Assembly (NCBI GenBank): GCA_025356695.1
Contig: JANXSE010000230.1
Location: 1 to 12,275, forward strand
DNA from: Betaproteobacteria bacterium
Lineage (GTDB): Bacteria; Pseudomonadota; Gammaproteobacteria; Burkholderiales; SG8-41
Direction of reading: 5' to 3'
Length of the DNA: 12,275 bases
The notes under the pieces are model-generated. The model was given only the letters and a program-made list of their open reading frames with translations, had not been told where the DNA came from and did not search any database. Of the stretch, positions 1-8,897 are shown piece after piece. Position 1 is the first letter of the stretch. The number at the start of each line of letters is the position of its first letter. Position numbers and translations under genes: made by a program.

Positions 1-19
1 TTGTTAAGCATCTTCGAAT

Positions 20-136
20 TGCTTAGCAGCCATAGCGAGTTGGACCCACTCCTTCCCATTCCGAACAGGACCGTGAAACGACTCAGCGCCGATGATAGTG
101 CGGACTACCCGCGCGAAAGTAGGACACTGCTAGGCG
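20..136 (+). rRNA. rrf: 5S ribosomal RNA
   Basis: The sequence reads as a proteobacterial 5S rRNA. It carries the characteristic block CCATAGCGAGTTGG near the 5' end, CCGAACAGGACCGTGAAACG in the loop B/C region, GCGCCGATGATAGTG, and GAAAGTAGGAC before the 3' strand of helix I. Helix I closes by pairing 21-29 with 127-135, with a single G-U wobble, giving an RNA of about 117 nt, normal for the family. Positions 1-19 look like the 23S-5S spacer, so an rRNA operon lies to the left, outside the window. The ends are set from the helix and may be off by one or two bases. Confidence 0.95.
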
Positions 137-145
137 CCTTATCCG

Positions 146-172
146 AAAAAGCCCTCCTCGTGAGGGCTTTTT
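146..172 (+). terminator. Rho-independent terminator of the rRNA operon
   Basis: A perfect GC-rich 6-bp stem (151-156 with 162-167) and 5-nt loop are flanked by an A run before and five T residues after. It lies 10-15 nt after the 5S 3' end. This is a textbook intrinsic terminator for the rRNA transcript. The stretch from 173 to about 260 holds no gene. I see only a small hairpin at 220-234 there, of unknown meaning. Confidence 0.9.
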
Positions 173-265
173 CATTTTCTGTTCTTGAGTTTCTTAACTG
201 CTCGGTTTGGCCGGGCGGCGGGCGATCAGCGCCCAGCAACCTGAAGTAAGCCTTTCATTTATCGC

Positions 266-271
266 TATACT
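266..271 (+). promoter_or_regulatory. Candidate -10 box of the rimP operon promoter
   Basis: TATACT matches the sigma-70 -10 consensus at five of six positions and sits about 80 nt before rimP. The matching -35 is poor: CTGAAG at 241-246 needs a 19-bp spacer. Transcription would begin near 278, just ahead of the leader hairpins. The call rests on the -10 box and its position between the rRNA terminator and the leader. Confidence 0.35.
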
Positions 272-284
272 TTGTTAAAATTCA

Positions 285-333
285 ACCCCTTTTGAACGGG
301 GTGGCATTACGATGGGCTTTTAGCCCATTTTTT
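285..333 (+). promoter_or_regulatory. rimP leader with intrinsic attenuator hairpin
   Basis: Two hairpins lie in series before rimP. The first pairs 285-289 with 298-302 and competes with an alternative pairing of 281-285 with 292-296. The second is a perfect 7-bp stem (312-318 with 322-328, 3-nt loop) followed at once by five T residues, which is the form of an intrinsic terminator, 20 nt before the start codon. No gene upstream needs it, because the rRNA operon already ends at 172. It therefore most likely attenuates the rimP-nusA-infB operon. An attenuator-type leader upstream of rimP has been described in beta- and gammaproteobacteria, and this may be an instance of it. The ligand, or whether control is by NusA itself, cannot be read from the sequence. 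Confidence 0.6.
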
Positions 334-353
334 GTTTGTAGTGAAAAACTTGC

Positions 354-779
354 GTGAATATCGAAGCTTTGCTTGAAAAAACGGTGACGGGATTGGGCTA
401 TGAGTTTGTGGGGCTGGAACGCCCTGGCTCTGGCCTGTTGCGCATTTTTATCGATAAAGCCACGGGAATTGGTGTGGAAGACTGTGCGCTGGTCAGCAAC
501 CACCTGTCGCGTGTATTTGCAGTTGAAGGCGTTGATTACGGCCGCCTGGAAATATCCTCTCCAGGGCTGGATCGTATGTTGCGCAAAGAACAGGATTTCG
601 CCAAGTTTTGCGGCGAAACGGCACGCGTCAAATTGCGCGTGCCACAGAATGGGCAGCGCAATTTTGTTGGAATATTGCGCAACGTAAGTGATGGAAATTT
701 AAAGATGGAAGTTGACGGAGAATTGCTGGAATTTCAAATCAGCAATATCGAAAAATCCCGTCTGGTTCCGCGAATTTAG
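354..779 (+). CDS. rimP: Ribosome maturation factor RimP
   Basis: RimP binds the free 30S subunit and assists its late assembly in the cytoplasm. The 141-residue product has the family's usual length and layout. The N-terminal alpha/beta domain begins NIEALLEKTVTGLGYEFVGLE, less its last residue, near residues 2-21. It continues with LRIFIDK and VEDCALVSNHLSRV, then the hallmark LEISSPGLDRMLRK. A C-terminal Sm-like barrel ends in SNIEKSRLVPRI. The start is GTG, chosen because homologues begin at this point of the N-terminal helix; no convincing Shine-Dalgarno sequence is visible. It is the first gene of the operon, immediately after the attenuator-like leader. Its TAG stop is embedded in the AGGAGG ribosome-binding site of nusA, which suggests translational coupling. 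Confidence 0.95.
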   Translation: MNIEALLEKTVTGLGYEFVGLERPGSGLLRIFIDKATGIGVEDCALVSNHLSRVFAVEGVDYGRLEISSPGLDRMLRKEQDFAKFCGETARVKLRVPQNGQRNFVGILRNVSDGNLKMEVDGELLEFQISNIEKSRLVPRI

Positions 780-788
780 GAGGCCGAT

Positions 789-2261
789 TTGAGCAAAGAA
801 CTGTTGCTGTTGGCTGATGTGCTGGCGCGCGAAAAGAACGTTGATAAGGAAATTGTTCTTGGTGCGTTGGAACTGGCGCTGGCATCTGCCGCAAAAAAAC
901 GCTTTAGCGAAGACGTTGATATTCGCGCCTCGGTTGACAGGGTATCCGGAGAATTTACGTTCTTCCGGCGCTGGATTGTTGTCAACGACCGCGACATTGA
1001 AGCGCTGGAGCGCGAATACAAACTGCACGAAGCGCAGGAGATCAAGCCGGATTCCGTGGTTGGCGACTATATTGAAGAGCCGATCGAAGGTTTTGAGATC
1101 GGTCGGATTGGCGCGCAGGCGGCGAAGCAGGTCATTCTGCAGAAGATACGCGATGCAGAGCGCGAACAGATATTGAACGACTTCCTCGCTCGTGACGAGC
1201 ATCTCGTTACCGGCGTCATCAAGCGCATGGAGCGCGGTAACGGAATTATTGAATCGGGGCGCGTTGAAGCATTGCTGCCGCGCGATCAGATGATCCCCAA
1301 AGAAAACCTGCGGCCTGGCGATCGTGTGCGTGCTTACCTGTGGAAGGTGGACCGCACGGCCCGCGGCCCGCAAATTATTCTTTCACGCATTACCCCGGAT
1401 TTTTTGATCAAGCTGTTTGAGCTCGAGGTTCCCGAACTCGAAGATGGACTGCTTGAAATCAAGGCGGCGGCCCGCGATCCGGGATCGCGCGCCAAGATTG
1501 CGGTTAAATCGAACGACCCGCGCATTGACCCGATCGGCACCTGTGTCGGCATGCGTGGTTCGCGCGTACAGGCCGTGACGTCGGAACTTGGTGGCGAGCG
1601 CGTCGATATCATTTTGTGGTCTGAGGATCCTGCGCAATTTGTGATCAACGCGCTTGCGCCCGCTGAGGTCAGCAAAATTACTGTCGATGAAGAGAAGCAC
1701 AGCATGGACATCGTCGTTGACGAGGAAAATCTCGCACAGGCGATCGGCCGTACCGGTCAGAACGTGCGCCTTGCCAGCGAATTGACTGGGTGGGAAATTA
1801 ACCTGATGACGCTTGAGGAATCGCAAAAGAAAAGCGAGGAAGAGTCGTCGGTGGTACGTAACTTGTTCATGGAGAAGCTGGATGTCGATCAGGAAGTTGC
1901 CGACATTCTTGTGCAGGAAGGTTTCGGCACGCTTGAAGAGGTGGCCTATGTCCCGGTTGCGGAAATGCTTGAAATCGAATCTTTTGACGAAGACACCGTC
2001 AACGAGCTTCGTAGCCGCGCCCGCAATGCGTTGTTGACCGAGGCGATTGTCACCGAAGAAAAACTCGAACACGACGTCGAAGACCTTCTCACGCTGGAGG
2101 GTATGGACACGCAGACGGCCCGTCTGCTGGCAGAAAAAGGCGTTGTCACGAAAGAAGACCTGGCGGACCTTGCGATGGACGACCTCGTCGAGATGACGGG
2201 TATTGATGCAGAACGCGCAAAGCAATTGATTATGACCGCGCGTGCGCCGTGGTTTGCCTAA
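789..2261 (+). CDS. nusA: Transcription termination/antitermination factor NusA
   Basis: NusA rides on elongating RNA polymerase, modulating pausing, intrinsic termination and rRNA antitermination. The 490 residues (E. coli has 495) show the full proteobacterial layout. The N-terminal polymerase-binding domain starts [18 protein letters not shown] (about 1-125). An S1 domain spans about 135-200. KH1 has GMRG at 254-257 and KH2 has GRTG at 320-323. Two acidic C-terminal repeats follow at about 360-415 and 430-488. These repeats, typical of proteobacteria, contact the alpha subunit and relieve autoinhibition. The start is TTG, fixed by the conserved MSKE N-terminus and by a perfect AGGAGG at 778-783. 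The gene follows rimP by 9 nt and precedes infB by 18 nt. NusA commonly feeds back on its own operon, which fits the upstream leader. Confidence 0.97.
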   Translation: MSKELLLLADVLAREKNVDKEIVLGALELALASAAKKRFSEDVDIRASVDRVSGEFTFFRRWIVVNDRDIEALEREYKLHEAQEIKPDSVVGDYIEEPIEGFEIGRIGAQAAKQVILQKIRDAEREQILNDFLARDEHLVTGVIKRMERGNGIIESGRVEALLPRDQMIPKENLRPGDRVRAYLWKVDRTARGPQIILSRITPDFLIKLFELEVPELEDGLLEIKAAARDPGSRAKIAVKSNDPRIDPIGTCVGMRGSRVQAVTSELGGERVDIILWSEDPAQFVINALAPAEVSKITVDEEKHSMDIVVDEENLAQAIGRTGQNVRLASELTGWEINLMTLEESQKKSEEESSVVRNLFMEKLDVDQEVADILVQEGFGTLEEVAYVPVAEMLEIESFDEDTVNELRSRARNALLTEAIVTEEKLEHDVEDLLTLEGMDTQTARLLAEKGVVTKEDLADLAMDDLVEMTGIDAERAKQLIMTARAPWFA

Positions 2262-2279
2262 TTCAGAACGGAGTCCCAG

Positions 2280-4850
2280 ATGGCACAGATCAACGTCACA
2301 CAGTTTGCAAAGGAGCTCGGCTTGCCGGTCGCATTGCTGCTTGAGCAGCTGCAGACCGCCGGTATCAAGAAAAAGCTGGCCGACGATACCGTTCTGACCG
2401 AAAAGGACAAAACGCAGTTGCTCGATTATCTTCGCCAGGCGCATGGTGCGAAGGAAGTAAAAAACAAGATTACGCTGACACGGAAGCAGACAACCGAAAT
2501 CAAGAAGGCCGATTCCACAGGTAAGGCGCGAACAATCCAGGTTGAAGTTCGTAAAAAGCGTGTATTGGTCAAACGCGACGCGACGCCCGAGGTCGTGGCT
2601 CCGCCTGAACCGGTTGTCGCGGCGCCGGTAATTGATGCGGCACAGATGGCCATTCGCGAAGCGGAAGCCAAGAAACAGGCAGAGCTGATTGCGCTCCAGA
2701 GTGAAGAAGCGCAACAAAAGCAATCACGCGCCCGCCGCAAGAAAGAGGAGTCCGAGGCAACGGCAGAACCCGCGGTGGTGCCGGAAGCCGTGGCCGTGCC
2801 GAAACCTGAATCTGCTGCCACACCGGTGGTTGCCGCGCCCGCAGTGGTGCCCCCCACCGAGGGAACGCTGCATAAACCGCAGCCCAAGCCCGGCGAAGTG
2901 GCGAAAACCGACAAAAAGACGAAGAAACCAGTCAAAGAGGTGGTCTGGCGTGACGACGCGGTCAAACGTCGCAGCATTAAGACGCGCGGCGATGTGGCCG
3001 GGACCATGGGCTGGCGCACGCGCAAGGACAGGCATGCGAGCCATCGCGACGACGGCGATCAGGGTCCGCATGGATTCGCCGCACCCGCGGAACCGATCAT
3101 CCGCGATATCAGCGTTCCGGAAACCATCAGCGTTGCCGCGCTGGCACAGAAGATGTCGGTCAAGGCCGTAGAGGTTATCAAAGCGTTGATGAAACTCGGT
3201 AGCATGGTCACGATAAACCAGGTGCTTGATCAGGACACGGCAATCATTGTCGTCGAAGAGATGGGGCACAAGGGGATCCGCGCGAAACTGGACGATCCCG
3301 ATGCGTTTCTTGCCGAACCGACGCATCACGAGGCGGTCGCGCTTGAACCGCGAGCGCCGGTGGTGACGGTCATGGGACACGTCGATCACGGTAAGACTTC
3401 GTTGCTCGATCATATCCGCCGTACCCGTGTTGCCAGCGGCGAGGCGGGCGGCATTACTCAGCATATCGGCGCTTATCACGTGGAAACGCCACGTGGCATG
3501 ATCACATTTCTCGATACGCCTGGCCACGAAGCGTTTACGGCGATGCGCGCGCGCGGCGCCAAGGTCACTGACCTCGTCGTGCTGGTAGTTGCCGCCGACG
3601 ACGGCGTGATGCCGCAGACCGTCGAGGCGATTGCCCATGCCAAGGCCGGCAAAGTGCCGATGGTCGTGGCGCTGAACAAGATCGACAAACCGGGCGCAAA
3701 CCCCGAGCGCATCATGCAGGATTTGTCCGGACAGGAAGTGGTGCCCGAAGCGTGGGGCGGTGATACGATTTTTGTACCCGTCTCGGCGAAGACAGGCGAG
3801 GGCATCGACAAATTGCTTGAAAGCATTTTGTTGCAAGCCGAAGTGCTCGAACTCAAGGCGGCTAAAGATGCGCCTGCCCGCGGGGTCGTGATTGAGGCGC
3901 GTCTTGATAAGGGGCGTGGTCCAGTGGCGACGGTACTCGTACAGTCGGGAACGCTCAAGCGCGGCGACGTGTTGCTGGCCGGTGCAGTGTTTGGTCGTGT
4001 GCGTGCGATGCTGGATGAAACCGGCAAAAATATCGAACTCGCCGGCCCTTCCATCCCGGTCGAAATCCAAGGCTTGTCCGATGTGCCGGTCGCCGGTGCC
4101 GAAGTGATGGTGCTCGGTGACGAGCGCAAAGCGCGCGAAATCGCGCTGTTCCGCCAGGGCAAGTTCCGCGACGTAAAACTCGCGCAGCAATCGATCAAAC
4201 GCGAAAATGTATTCGATCAACTCGGCGAAGGCGCAGTCAAAACGCTTTCCGTCATTATAAAGGCAGACGTCCAGGGTTCTTACGAGGCACTTGCGCACGC
4301 ACTGGAAAAACTGTCCACCGATGAAGTGAGGGTGAATATCGTTCACTGCGCGGTTGGCGGTATCACCGAATCGGACATTAATCTCGCGCTGGCATCGAAG
4401 GCAGCAGTAATCGGCTTCAACACGCGTGCGGATGCAATGGCGCGCAAGCTTGCTGAAAACGGTGGCGTCAATATCCGCTACTACAACATCATTTACGAAG
4501 CACTGGATGATGTGAAAGCCGCTCTTTCCGGCATGCTGGCGCCGGAGCGCAAGGAAAGTCAGCTCGGGATTGTCGAGATTCGCGAGGTCTACAAGATTTC
4601 CAAGGTCGGGACGGTCGCTGGTTGCATGGTCACCGAAGGTCTGGTACGGCGTAATGCAAAAATCAGGCTGTTGCGAGATAACGTCGTTATTCACACGGGC
4701 GAACTCGACTCACTCAAACGTTTCAAAGACGATGCGCGTGAGGTGAAGTCCGGATTCGAATGCGGACTTTCACTGAAGAATTTCGACGACGTAAAAGTTG
4801 GCGACCAGCTCGAAGTATTCGAAGTAGTCGAAGTGGCGCGTAGCTTGTAG
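2280..4850 (+). CDS. infB: Translation initiation factor IF-2
   Basis: IF2 is the GTPase that delivers fMet-tRNA to the 30S subunit and promotes 70S joining. The 856 residues comprise an N-terminal IF2_N domain (about 1-55) and a long, charged, Ala/Pro/Glu/Lys-rich linker of low complexity (about 60-270). A second IF2_N segment lies at about 274-330, followed by the G domain. The GTPase motifs are intact: GHVDHGKT 366-373, DTPGH 412-416, NKID 466-469 and SAK 502-504. Domains II, III and the C-terminal tRNA-binding barrel follow. A GGAG at 2270-2273 lies 6 nt before the ATG. E. coli makes shorter IF2 forms from internal starts, but I could not establish such a start here. No truncation or frameshift is seen. 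Confidence 0.97.
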   Translation: MAQINVTQFAKELGLPVALLLEQLQTAGIKKKLADDTVLTEKDKTQLLDYLRQAHGAKEVKNKITLTRKQTTEIKKADSTGKARTIQVEVRKKRVLVKRDATPEVVAPPEPVVAAPVIDAAQMAIREAEAKKQAELIALQSEEAQQKQSRARRKKEESEATAEPAVVPEAVAVPKPESAATPVVAAPAVVPPTEGTLHKPQPKPGEVAKTDKKTKKPVKEVVWRDDAVKRRSIKTRGDVAGTMGWRTRKDRHASHRDDGDQGPHGFAAPAEPIIRDISVPETISVAALAQKMSVKAVEVIKALMKLGSMVTINQVLDQDTAIIVVEEMGHKGIRAKLDDPDAFLAEPTHHEAVALEPRAPVVTVMGHVDHGKTSLLDHIRRTRVASGEAGGITQHIGAYHVETPRGMITFLDTPGHEAFTAMRARGAKVTDLVVLVVAADDGVMPQTVEAIAHAKAGKVPMVVALNKIDKPGANPERIMQDLSGQEVVPEAWGGDTIFVPVSAKTGEGIDKLLESILLQAEVLELKAAKDAPARGVVIEARLDKGRGPVATVLVQSGTLKRGDVLLAGAVFGRVRAMLDETGKNIELAGPSIPVEIQGLSDVPVAGAEVMVLGDERKAREIALFRQGKFRDVKLAQQSIKRENVFDQLGEGAVKTLSVIIKADVQGSYEALAHALEKLSTDEVRVNIVHCAVGGITESDINLALASKAAVIGFNTRADAMARKLAENGGVNIRYYNIIYEALDDVKAALSGMLAPERKESQLGIVEIREVYKISKVGTVAGCMVTEGLVRRNAKIRLLRDNVVIHTGELDSLKRFKDDAREVKSGFECGLSLKNFDDVKVGDQLEVFEVVEVARSL

Positions 4851-4858
4851 AGCTGATT

Positions 4859-4900
4859 GCGGGCGGGCGTTTCAGGCCTGCTCGCATGACCGAATTCGGT
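4859..4900 (+). other. Intercistronic hairpin and palindrome between infB and rbfA
   Basis: The 79-nt gap between infB and rbfA contains a 10-bp stem (4859-4868 with 4876-4885, two G-U wobbles, 7-nt loop). A perfect 12-nt palindrome follows at 4889-4900. There is no T run, so this is not an intrinsic terminator. An mRNA processing or stability element, or a structure affecting rbfA translation, is possible. The function is unknown. Confidence 0.5.
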
Positions 4901-4929
4901 TCGTCGCAATCTGAACACGGAGCGATCAT

Positions 4930-5298
4930 ATGCCGCGCGATTTTTCCCGAACGCTGCGCGTGGCCGAGCAGGTCCAGCGCGAACTTGCTGATCTGATCCG
5001 AACCGAGGTCAAGGATCCGAGGGTCGGTATGGTCACGCTCACGGGTGTCGAGGTGGCCTCCGATTACGGTCACGCCAAGGTGTTTTTTACGCTGCTGGGC
5101 GACTCCAGTCAGATCGACGCCGCCAATGAAGGTCTGAATCATGCGGCCGGATTTCTGCGTCGTGAACTCGGCCGGCGGATCAAATTGCGCACAATTCCCC
5201 AGTTGCATTTCCACTACGATGAGTCGGTCGAACGCGGCATGCGTTTGTCCAAGCTGATCGATTCCGCCGTTGCCGGTGGCGGTGGCGATCAAACCTGA
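4930..5298 (+). CDS. rbfA: 30S ribosome-binding factor RbfA
   Basis: RbfA is a small KH-fold protein that binds the 30S subunit near the 5' end of 16S rRNA. It supports late maturation, especially in the cold. The 122 residues are typical in length and carry the family pattern. RVAEQVQRELADLIRTEVKDP is at about 10-30, VTLTGVEVASDYGHAKVFF follows, and then FLRRELGRRIKLRTIPQLHF and DESVERGMRLSKLI. The C-terminus ends in a short Gly-rich tail. The ATG has GGAG at 4919-4922, 7 nt upstream. The stop lies 16 nt before the likely truB start, so the two are probably translated from the same message. RimP and RbfA in one operon put two 30S assembly factors under common control. Confidence 0.95.
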   Translation: MPRDFSRTLRVAEQVQRELADLIRTEVKDPRVGMVTLTGVEVASDYGHAKVFFTLLGDSSQIDAANEGLNHAAGFLRRELGRRIKLRTIPQLHFHYDESVERGMRLSKLIDSAVAGGGGDQT

Positions 5299-5314
5299 TT
5301 GCGAAGGTCGCACC

Positions 5315-6262
5315 TTGACGCAGGACGTAGCAGGGAAATCGCCGATCGACGGCGTGCTTCTACTGGACAAACCCAAAGGCGTGACGTCGAATGCCGCGCT
5401 TCAGCGCGTCAAGCGTTTGCTGGGGGCGAAAAAAGCGGGCCATGTCGGGACGCTGGATCCAATGGCGAGTGGTCTGCTGCCCATCTGCCTCGGAGAAGCG
5501 ACGAAATTTTCCGGCTATATGCTTGCGGCCGACAAGGCCTACGCCGCACAAGTATTGCTGGGCACCACCAGCACCACCGGAGACGCTGAAGGTGAAATTA
5601 CGTCGCACTCGCCGGTCAACGTCACGCAGGAACAACTGGAAGGCGTGATTGGGCAGTTTCTTGGCGACATCATGCAAATTCCGCCCATGTACAGCGCGCT
5701 GAAACGTGATGGCAAACCCCTCTACGCTTATGCGCGCGCCGGTGAAACGCTCGATATTCCGCCCCGCAAGGTAAACATTCGCGCCATCAGCATGACCGAA
5801 TTTGCCCCGCCGTCATTTTGCATTTCCGTGCGCTGCAGCAAGGGCACCTATATTCGAGTTCTGGCAGAAGATATCGGACGCGTGTTGGGGTGTGGCGGAA
5901 TGCTGACTGGATTGCGGCGCGAGGGGGTGGGAGGCTATGACTTATCGACATCTGTTGCCATGGATACGTTGGAGTCGTTGACTGTCGAGCAACGGCGCTT
6001 GCGCATGATGCCGACCGATGGGCTGGTATCGGCGCTGCCAGAACTTACCCTCGATGATTCATCTGCACGCTTGATTTCGACCGGCAGACGGGTCGTAATG
6101 GCGGAATTCCCAGGTTTACGCAGACTTTACAGGCTGGACGGCCGGTTCCTGGGGCTTGGAGAGGTTCTGGCGGGGGAATTGGTGCCCAAACGGCTGATGG
6201 CTGATTTTTCAACGGGAATTGAGTTCGCCCAAAGCATTCCGCAAGCCACTAAAAATGCTTGA
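5315..6262 (+). CDS. truB: tRNA pseudouridine(55) synthase TruB
   Basis: TruB converts U55 in the T loop of tRNAs to pseudouridine and also helps tRNA folding. With a TTG start at 5315 the protein is 315 residues (E. coli has 314). The catalytic aspartate in GHVGTLDPMASG falls at residue 48, exactly as in E. coli. The core reads DGVLLLDKPKGVTSN (12-26), QIPPMYSALKRDGKPLYAYAR and CSKGTYIRVLAEDIG, followed by a C-terminal PUA-like region. The frame stays open further upstream to a TTG at 5270, overlapping rbfA. I prefer 5315 because of the residue numbering and an AAGG at 5304-5307. A GTG start within the longer frame cannot be ruled out. Confidence 0.93.
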   Translation: MTQDVAGKSPIDGVLLLDKPKGVTSNAALQRVKRLLGAKKAGHVGTLDPMASGLLPICLGEATKFSGYMLAADKAYAAQVLLGTTSTTGDAEGEITSHSPVNVTQEQLEGVIGQFLGDIMQIPPMYSALKRDGKPLYAYARAGETLDIPPRKVNIRAISMTEFAPPSFCISVRCSKGTYIRVLAEDIGRVLGCGGMLTGLRREGVGGYDLSTSVAMDTLESLTVEQRRLRMMPTDGLVSALPELTLDDSSARLISTGRRVVMAEFPGLRRLYRLDGRFLGLGEVLAGELVPKRLMADFSTGIEFAQSIPQATKNA

Positions 6263-6288
6263 GAAATGGGCGTTTTACAGGTTAAAAT
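6259..6288 (+). promoter_or_regulatory. Candidate sigma-70 promoter for rpsO
   Basis: TTGAGA (6259-6264) and TAAAAT (6283-6288) are each one base from consensus and stand 18 bp apart. The -35 box overlaps the truB stop codon. Transcription would start near 6295, giving a leader of about 24 nt before rpsO. A separate rpsO promoter inside this operon also exists in E. coli, which supports the reading. Confidence 0.5.
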
Positions 6289-6318
6289 GGCAAACTTTGC
6301 AGCAATTGGAGACAGGTA

Positions 6319-6588
6319 ATGGCATCGAGCGGCACTCAGAAAGCCCAAATCGTCAAAGACTTCCAGCGCAAGCAGGCAGACACGGGTTCGCCCGAAGTTC
6401 AGGTTGCATTGCTGTCGGCACGCATTACCGAACTGACCGAACATTTTAAAACGCACGTGAAAGATCATCACTCGCGTCGCGGGCTGTTGCGGATGGTGAG
6501 CCGTCGCCGCAAATTGCTTGATTACTTGAAGCGTGCGAATGTCGAGCAGTATCGCAAGTTGATCGACCGTCTGGGTTTGCGCAAGTAA
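6319..6588 (+). CDS. rpsO: Small ribosomal subunit protein S15
   Basis: S15 is a primary 16S rRNA-binding protein of the central domain of the 30S subunit. It organises the platform and takes part in an intersubunit bridge. The 89 residues match the family length exactly. Conserved segments include [20 protein letters not shown], then [21 protein letters not shown] and LDYLK ending in [12 protein letters not shown]. The ATG follows GGAG (6308-6311) at 7 nt. In enterobacteria S15 represses its own mRNA by binding a structure in the leader. Here the predicted leader is short and I do not see an obvious copy of that structure. The gene sits between truB and pnp, the classic arrangement. Confidence 0.97.
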   Translation: MASSGTQKAQIVKDFQRKQADTGSPEVQVALLSARITELTEHFKTHVKDHHSRRGLLRMVSRRRKLLDYLKRANVEQYRKLIDRLGLRK

Positions 6589-6618
6589 ACCGGCTTTCGA
6601 TTCATGATTTAAGGATAC

Positions 6619-6664
6619 CGTGGCTACGCCGGGCACCGAGCTCTGCGTGGCCACGTTTGTTTTT
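6619..6664 (+). terminator. Hairpin after rpsO: terminator or processing site for pnp mRNA
   Basis: An 11-bp stem (6619-6629 with 6645-6655, one G-U wobble) with a 15-nt loop is followed by TTTGTTTTT. It lies 30 nt after the rpsO stop. The shape fits an intrinsic terminator that lets part of transcription through to pnp. In E. coli the rpsO-pnp interval holds both a terminator and an RNase III-cut stem used by PNPase to control its own synthesis. Which role this stem has cannot be told from sequence. I see no convincing separate pnp promoter in the 143-nt gap. Confidence 0.75.
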
Positions 6665-6731
6665 GGCAGCTTGATTTTCAACCAAGGCTCGCAAACTGTG
6701 CGGGGCCGGATACGGCGAAAAGGACAATAAC

Positions 6732-8846
6732 GTGACTGCGATCAAAAAAACGATGATGTGGGGGCGCCACACACTGACACTCGAGACCGGCGAGATTGCG
6801 CGGCAGGCGAGTGGTGCGGTGCTGGTCAATATTGAAGACACTGTTGTTTTGGTGACGGTGGTTGGTAAAAAATCCGCGGATCCGGCGAAAGACTTTCTGC
6901 CGTTGACGGTTGATTATCAGGAACGGACTTACGCAGCAGGGAAAATCCCCGGCGGCTTTTTCAAACGCGAGGGACGTCCTTCGGAAAAAGAAATCCTGAC
7001 CTCGCGCCTGATTGACCGCCCGATCCGTCCGCTGTTCCCCGATGGTTTTTATAACGAAGTGCAGGTTGTGGCGACAGTGATGTCGTCGAACAGCGAAATC
7101 GATTCCGATATCGCTGCGATGATCGGCACGTCTGCTGCGCTTGCGGTGTCGGGCATCCCGTTTAACGGACCGATCGGCGCTGCGCGCGTCGGCTACGCCA
7201 ACGGACAATATGTGTTGAATCCAACGGCGACCGAACTCAAGACGTCGGAGCTGAATCTGGTCGTCGCTGGCACCGCGCAGGCTGTGTTGATGGTCGAGTC
7301 CGAGGCAAACCAGTTGACTGAGGATGTAATGCTCGGCGCGGTGGTCTTCGGACACGAGCAGATGCAAGCGGTGATCGAAATGATCAACCAGCTGGCCGAT
7401 GAAGTGAATCCCGTAGCATGGAACTGGCAGCCGCCTTCCAAGGACGAGGCGCTTGCCGCGCGCATCGCATCGATTTCCGAAGCCGACCTGAAGGCCGCAT
7501 TCGAGATCAAGGAAAAGCAGGCGCGTTCGCACACGATTGACGCGATCTGGAAGCGTGTGTTTGACGAAGTCGGTGTCGGTAAAGAGGGCGGCCCGGACGG
7601 CAACGCCGTCAAAGAAATCTGTTTTGCGCTCGAATCCAAAATCGTGCGTGGCCAGATTCTCAACGGCGAACCGCGTATCGACGGTCGCGATACGCGCACC
7701 GTGCGCCCGATCACCATTCGCTCGGGCGTATTGCCGCGCGCACACGGCTCGTCGTTGTTCACGCGTGGCGAAACGCAGGGCCTGGTGGTTGCCACGCTCG
7801 GCACCTCGCGCGACGAGCAGCGCATCGATGCTTTGATGGGCGAATACACCGACCGCTTCATGCTTCATTACAACATGCCTCCGTATGCGACCGGTGAAAC
7901 GGGGCGCGTGGGTTCGCCGAAGCGTCGCGAAATCGGCCACGGTCGTCTCGCGAAGCGCGCTTTGCTGGCCGTGCTGCCGAGTGCCGAGGAATTTGCTTAC
8001 TCGATGCGCGTTGTTTCGGAAATAACCGAATCGAATGGTTCGAGTTCAATGGCCTCTGTTTGCGGCGGTTGTCTGGCACTGATGGACGCAGGTGTGCCGA
8101 TGAAAGCACACGTGGCGGGTATCGCCATGGGCCTGATCAAGGAAGGCAATCGTTTTGCAGTACTGTCCGACATCCTCGGTGATGAGGATCATCTCGGCGA
8201 CATGGATTTCAAGGTGGCCGGCACAGAAAACGGTATTACTGCGTTGCAGATGGACATCAAAATCACTGGCATTACGAAAGAAATCATGCACGCCGCGTTG
8301 ATTCAGGCGCGTGAAGGTCGTCTGCACATCCTCGAAAAGATGAAAGGTGCAATGGATTCGCCGCGTACCGAACTGTCGGCATTCGCGCCGCGCATGATCA
8401 CGCTCAAGATCAAGCCGGAGAAGATCCGTGATGTCATCGGCAAGGGCGGTGCGGTGATTCGCGCATTGACGGAAGAAACCGGCACGTCCATCGATATCGG
8501 CGACGACGGCACTGTGACGATTGCCTGCGTATCGTCGGAAGGTGGCGAACTCGCGCGTAAACGCATCGAGGAAATCACTGCCGATGTGGAAGTCGGCCGT
8601 GTATATGACGGCACCGTTCTGAAATTGCTCGATTTCGGTGCGATTGTTAGTGTGCTGCCCGGCAAGGACGGCTTGCTGCACATTTCCCAAATCGCGAACG
8701 AGCGCGTCAATGCCGTAGCCGATTACCTCAAGGAAGGCCAGGCGGTGCGCGTGAAGGTGATTGAGGCCGATGAGAAGGGCAGACTCCGCCTGAGCATGAA
8801 AGCAGCTGCTGCAGACGCTCAGGAACAGCCGCAGGCGGTGCAATAA
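6732..8846 (+). CDS. pnp: Polynucleotide phosphorylase (PNPase)
   Basis: PNPase degrades RNA 3' to 5' by phosphorolysis, releasing nucleoside diphosphates. It is a core degradosome exonuclease in many proteobacteria. The 704 residues contain two RNase PH-like domains separated by an alpha-helical segment (about 240-310), then KH and S1 domains. The second RNase PH domain has [15 protein letters not shown], with the catalytic aspartates at 486 and 492 as in E. coli. The KH loop GKGG is at 570-573. The S1 domain runs from about 620 to 690, starting [19 protein letters not shown], and a short Gln/Ala-rich tail ends the protein. The start is GTG with AAGGA at 6720-6724, 7 nt upstream. It is the last gene of the operon. 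Confidence 0.97.
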   Translation: MTAIKKTMMWGRHTLTLETGEIARQASGAVLVNIEDTVVLVTVVGKKSADPAKDFLPLTVDYQERTYAAGKIPGGFFKREGRPSEKEILTSRLIDRPIRPLFPDGFYNEVQVVATVMSSNSEIDSDIAAMIGTSAALAVSGIPFNGPIGAARVGYANGQYVLNPTATELKTSELNLVVAGTAQAVLMVESEANQLTEDVMLGAVVFGHEQMQAVIEMINQLADEVNPVAWNWQPPSKDEALAARIASISEADLKAAFEIKEKQARSHTIDAIWKRVFDEVGVGKEGGPDGNAVKEICFALESKIVRGQILNGEPRIDGRDTRTVRPITIRSGVLPRAHGSSLFTRGETQGLVVATLGTSRDEQRIDALMGEYTDRFMLHYNMPPYATGETGRVGSPKRREIGHGRLAKRALLAVLPSAEEFAYSMRVVSEITESNGSSSMASVCGGCLALMDAGVPMKAHVAGIAMGLIKEGNRFAVLSDILGDEDHLGDMDFKVAGTENGITALQMDIKITGITKEIMHAALIQAREGRLHILEKMKGAMDSPRTELSAFAPRMITLKIKPEKIRDVIGKGGAVIRALTEETGTSIDIGDDGTVTIACVSSEGGELARKRIEEITADVEVGRVYDGTVLKLLDFGAIVSVLPGKDGLLHISQIANERVNAVADYLKEGQAVRVKVIEADEKGRLRLSMKAAAADAQEQPQAVQ

Positions 8847-8867
8847 CGAACCGTCTCAACCGGCAAT

Positions 8868-8897
8868 AAAAAAGGCAGTCCGCGGGCTGCCTTTTTT
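8868..8897 (+). terminator. Bidirectional intrinsic terminator after pnp
   Basis: Stem arms 8874-8878 and 8887-8891 are extended by six A residues on the left (8868-8873) and six T residues on the right (8892-8897). The structure can therefore end transcripts from either side. It lies 21 nt after the pnp stop and faces dksA, whose stop is about 134 nt further on. The remaining 8898-9030 has no gene. It holds only a hairpin at 8984-8998 with no T run. Confidence 0.9.

Noticed and set aside
220..234. Small hairpin between the 5S terminator and rimP
   Set aside because: A 5-bp stem in GC-rich sequence is expected by chance and has no flanking signal.
1..249. Open reading frame across the left edge
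   Set aside because: It overlaps the 5S rRNA and its terminator and is not protein-like.
2724..4694. Long open frame (656 codons) antisense to infB
   Set aside because: It is a shadow of the codon bias of infB, rich in His/Arg/Asp with no recognisable domain. Similar antisense frames over nusA and pnp were rejected for the same reason.
5270..5314. Upstream extension of truB overlapping rbfA
   Set aside because: Starting at 5315 places the catalytic aspartate at residue 48 as in E. coli, and the extension looks like rbfA shadow sequence.
6678..7940. Long open frame antisense to pnp
   Set aside because: The opposite strand encodes an intact PNPase with all catalytic residues, so this frame is coincidental.
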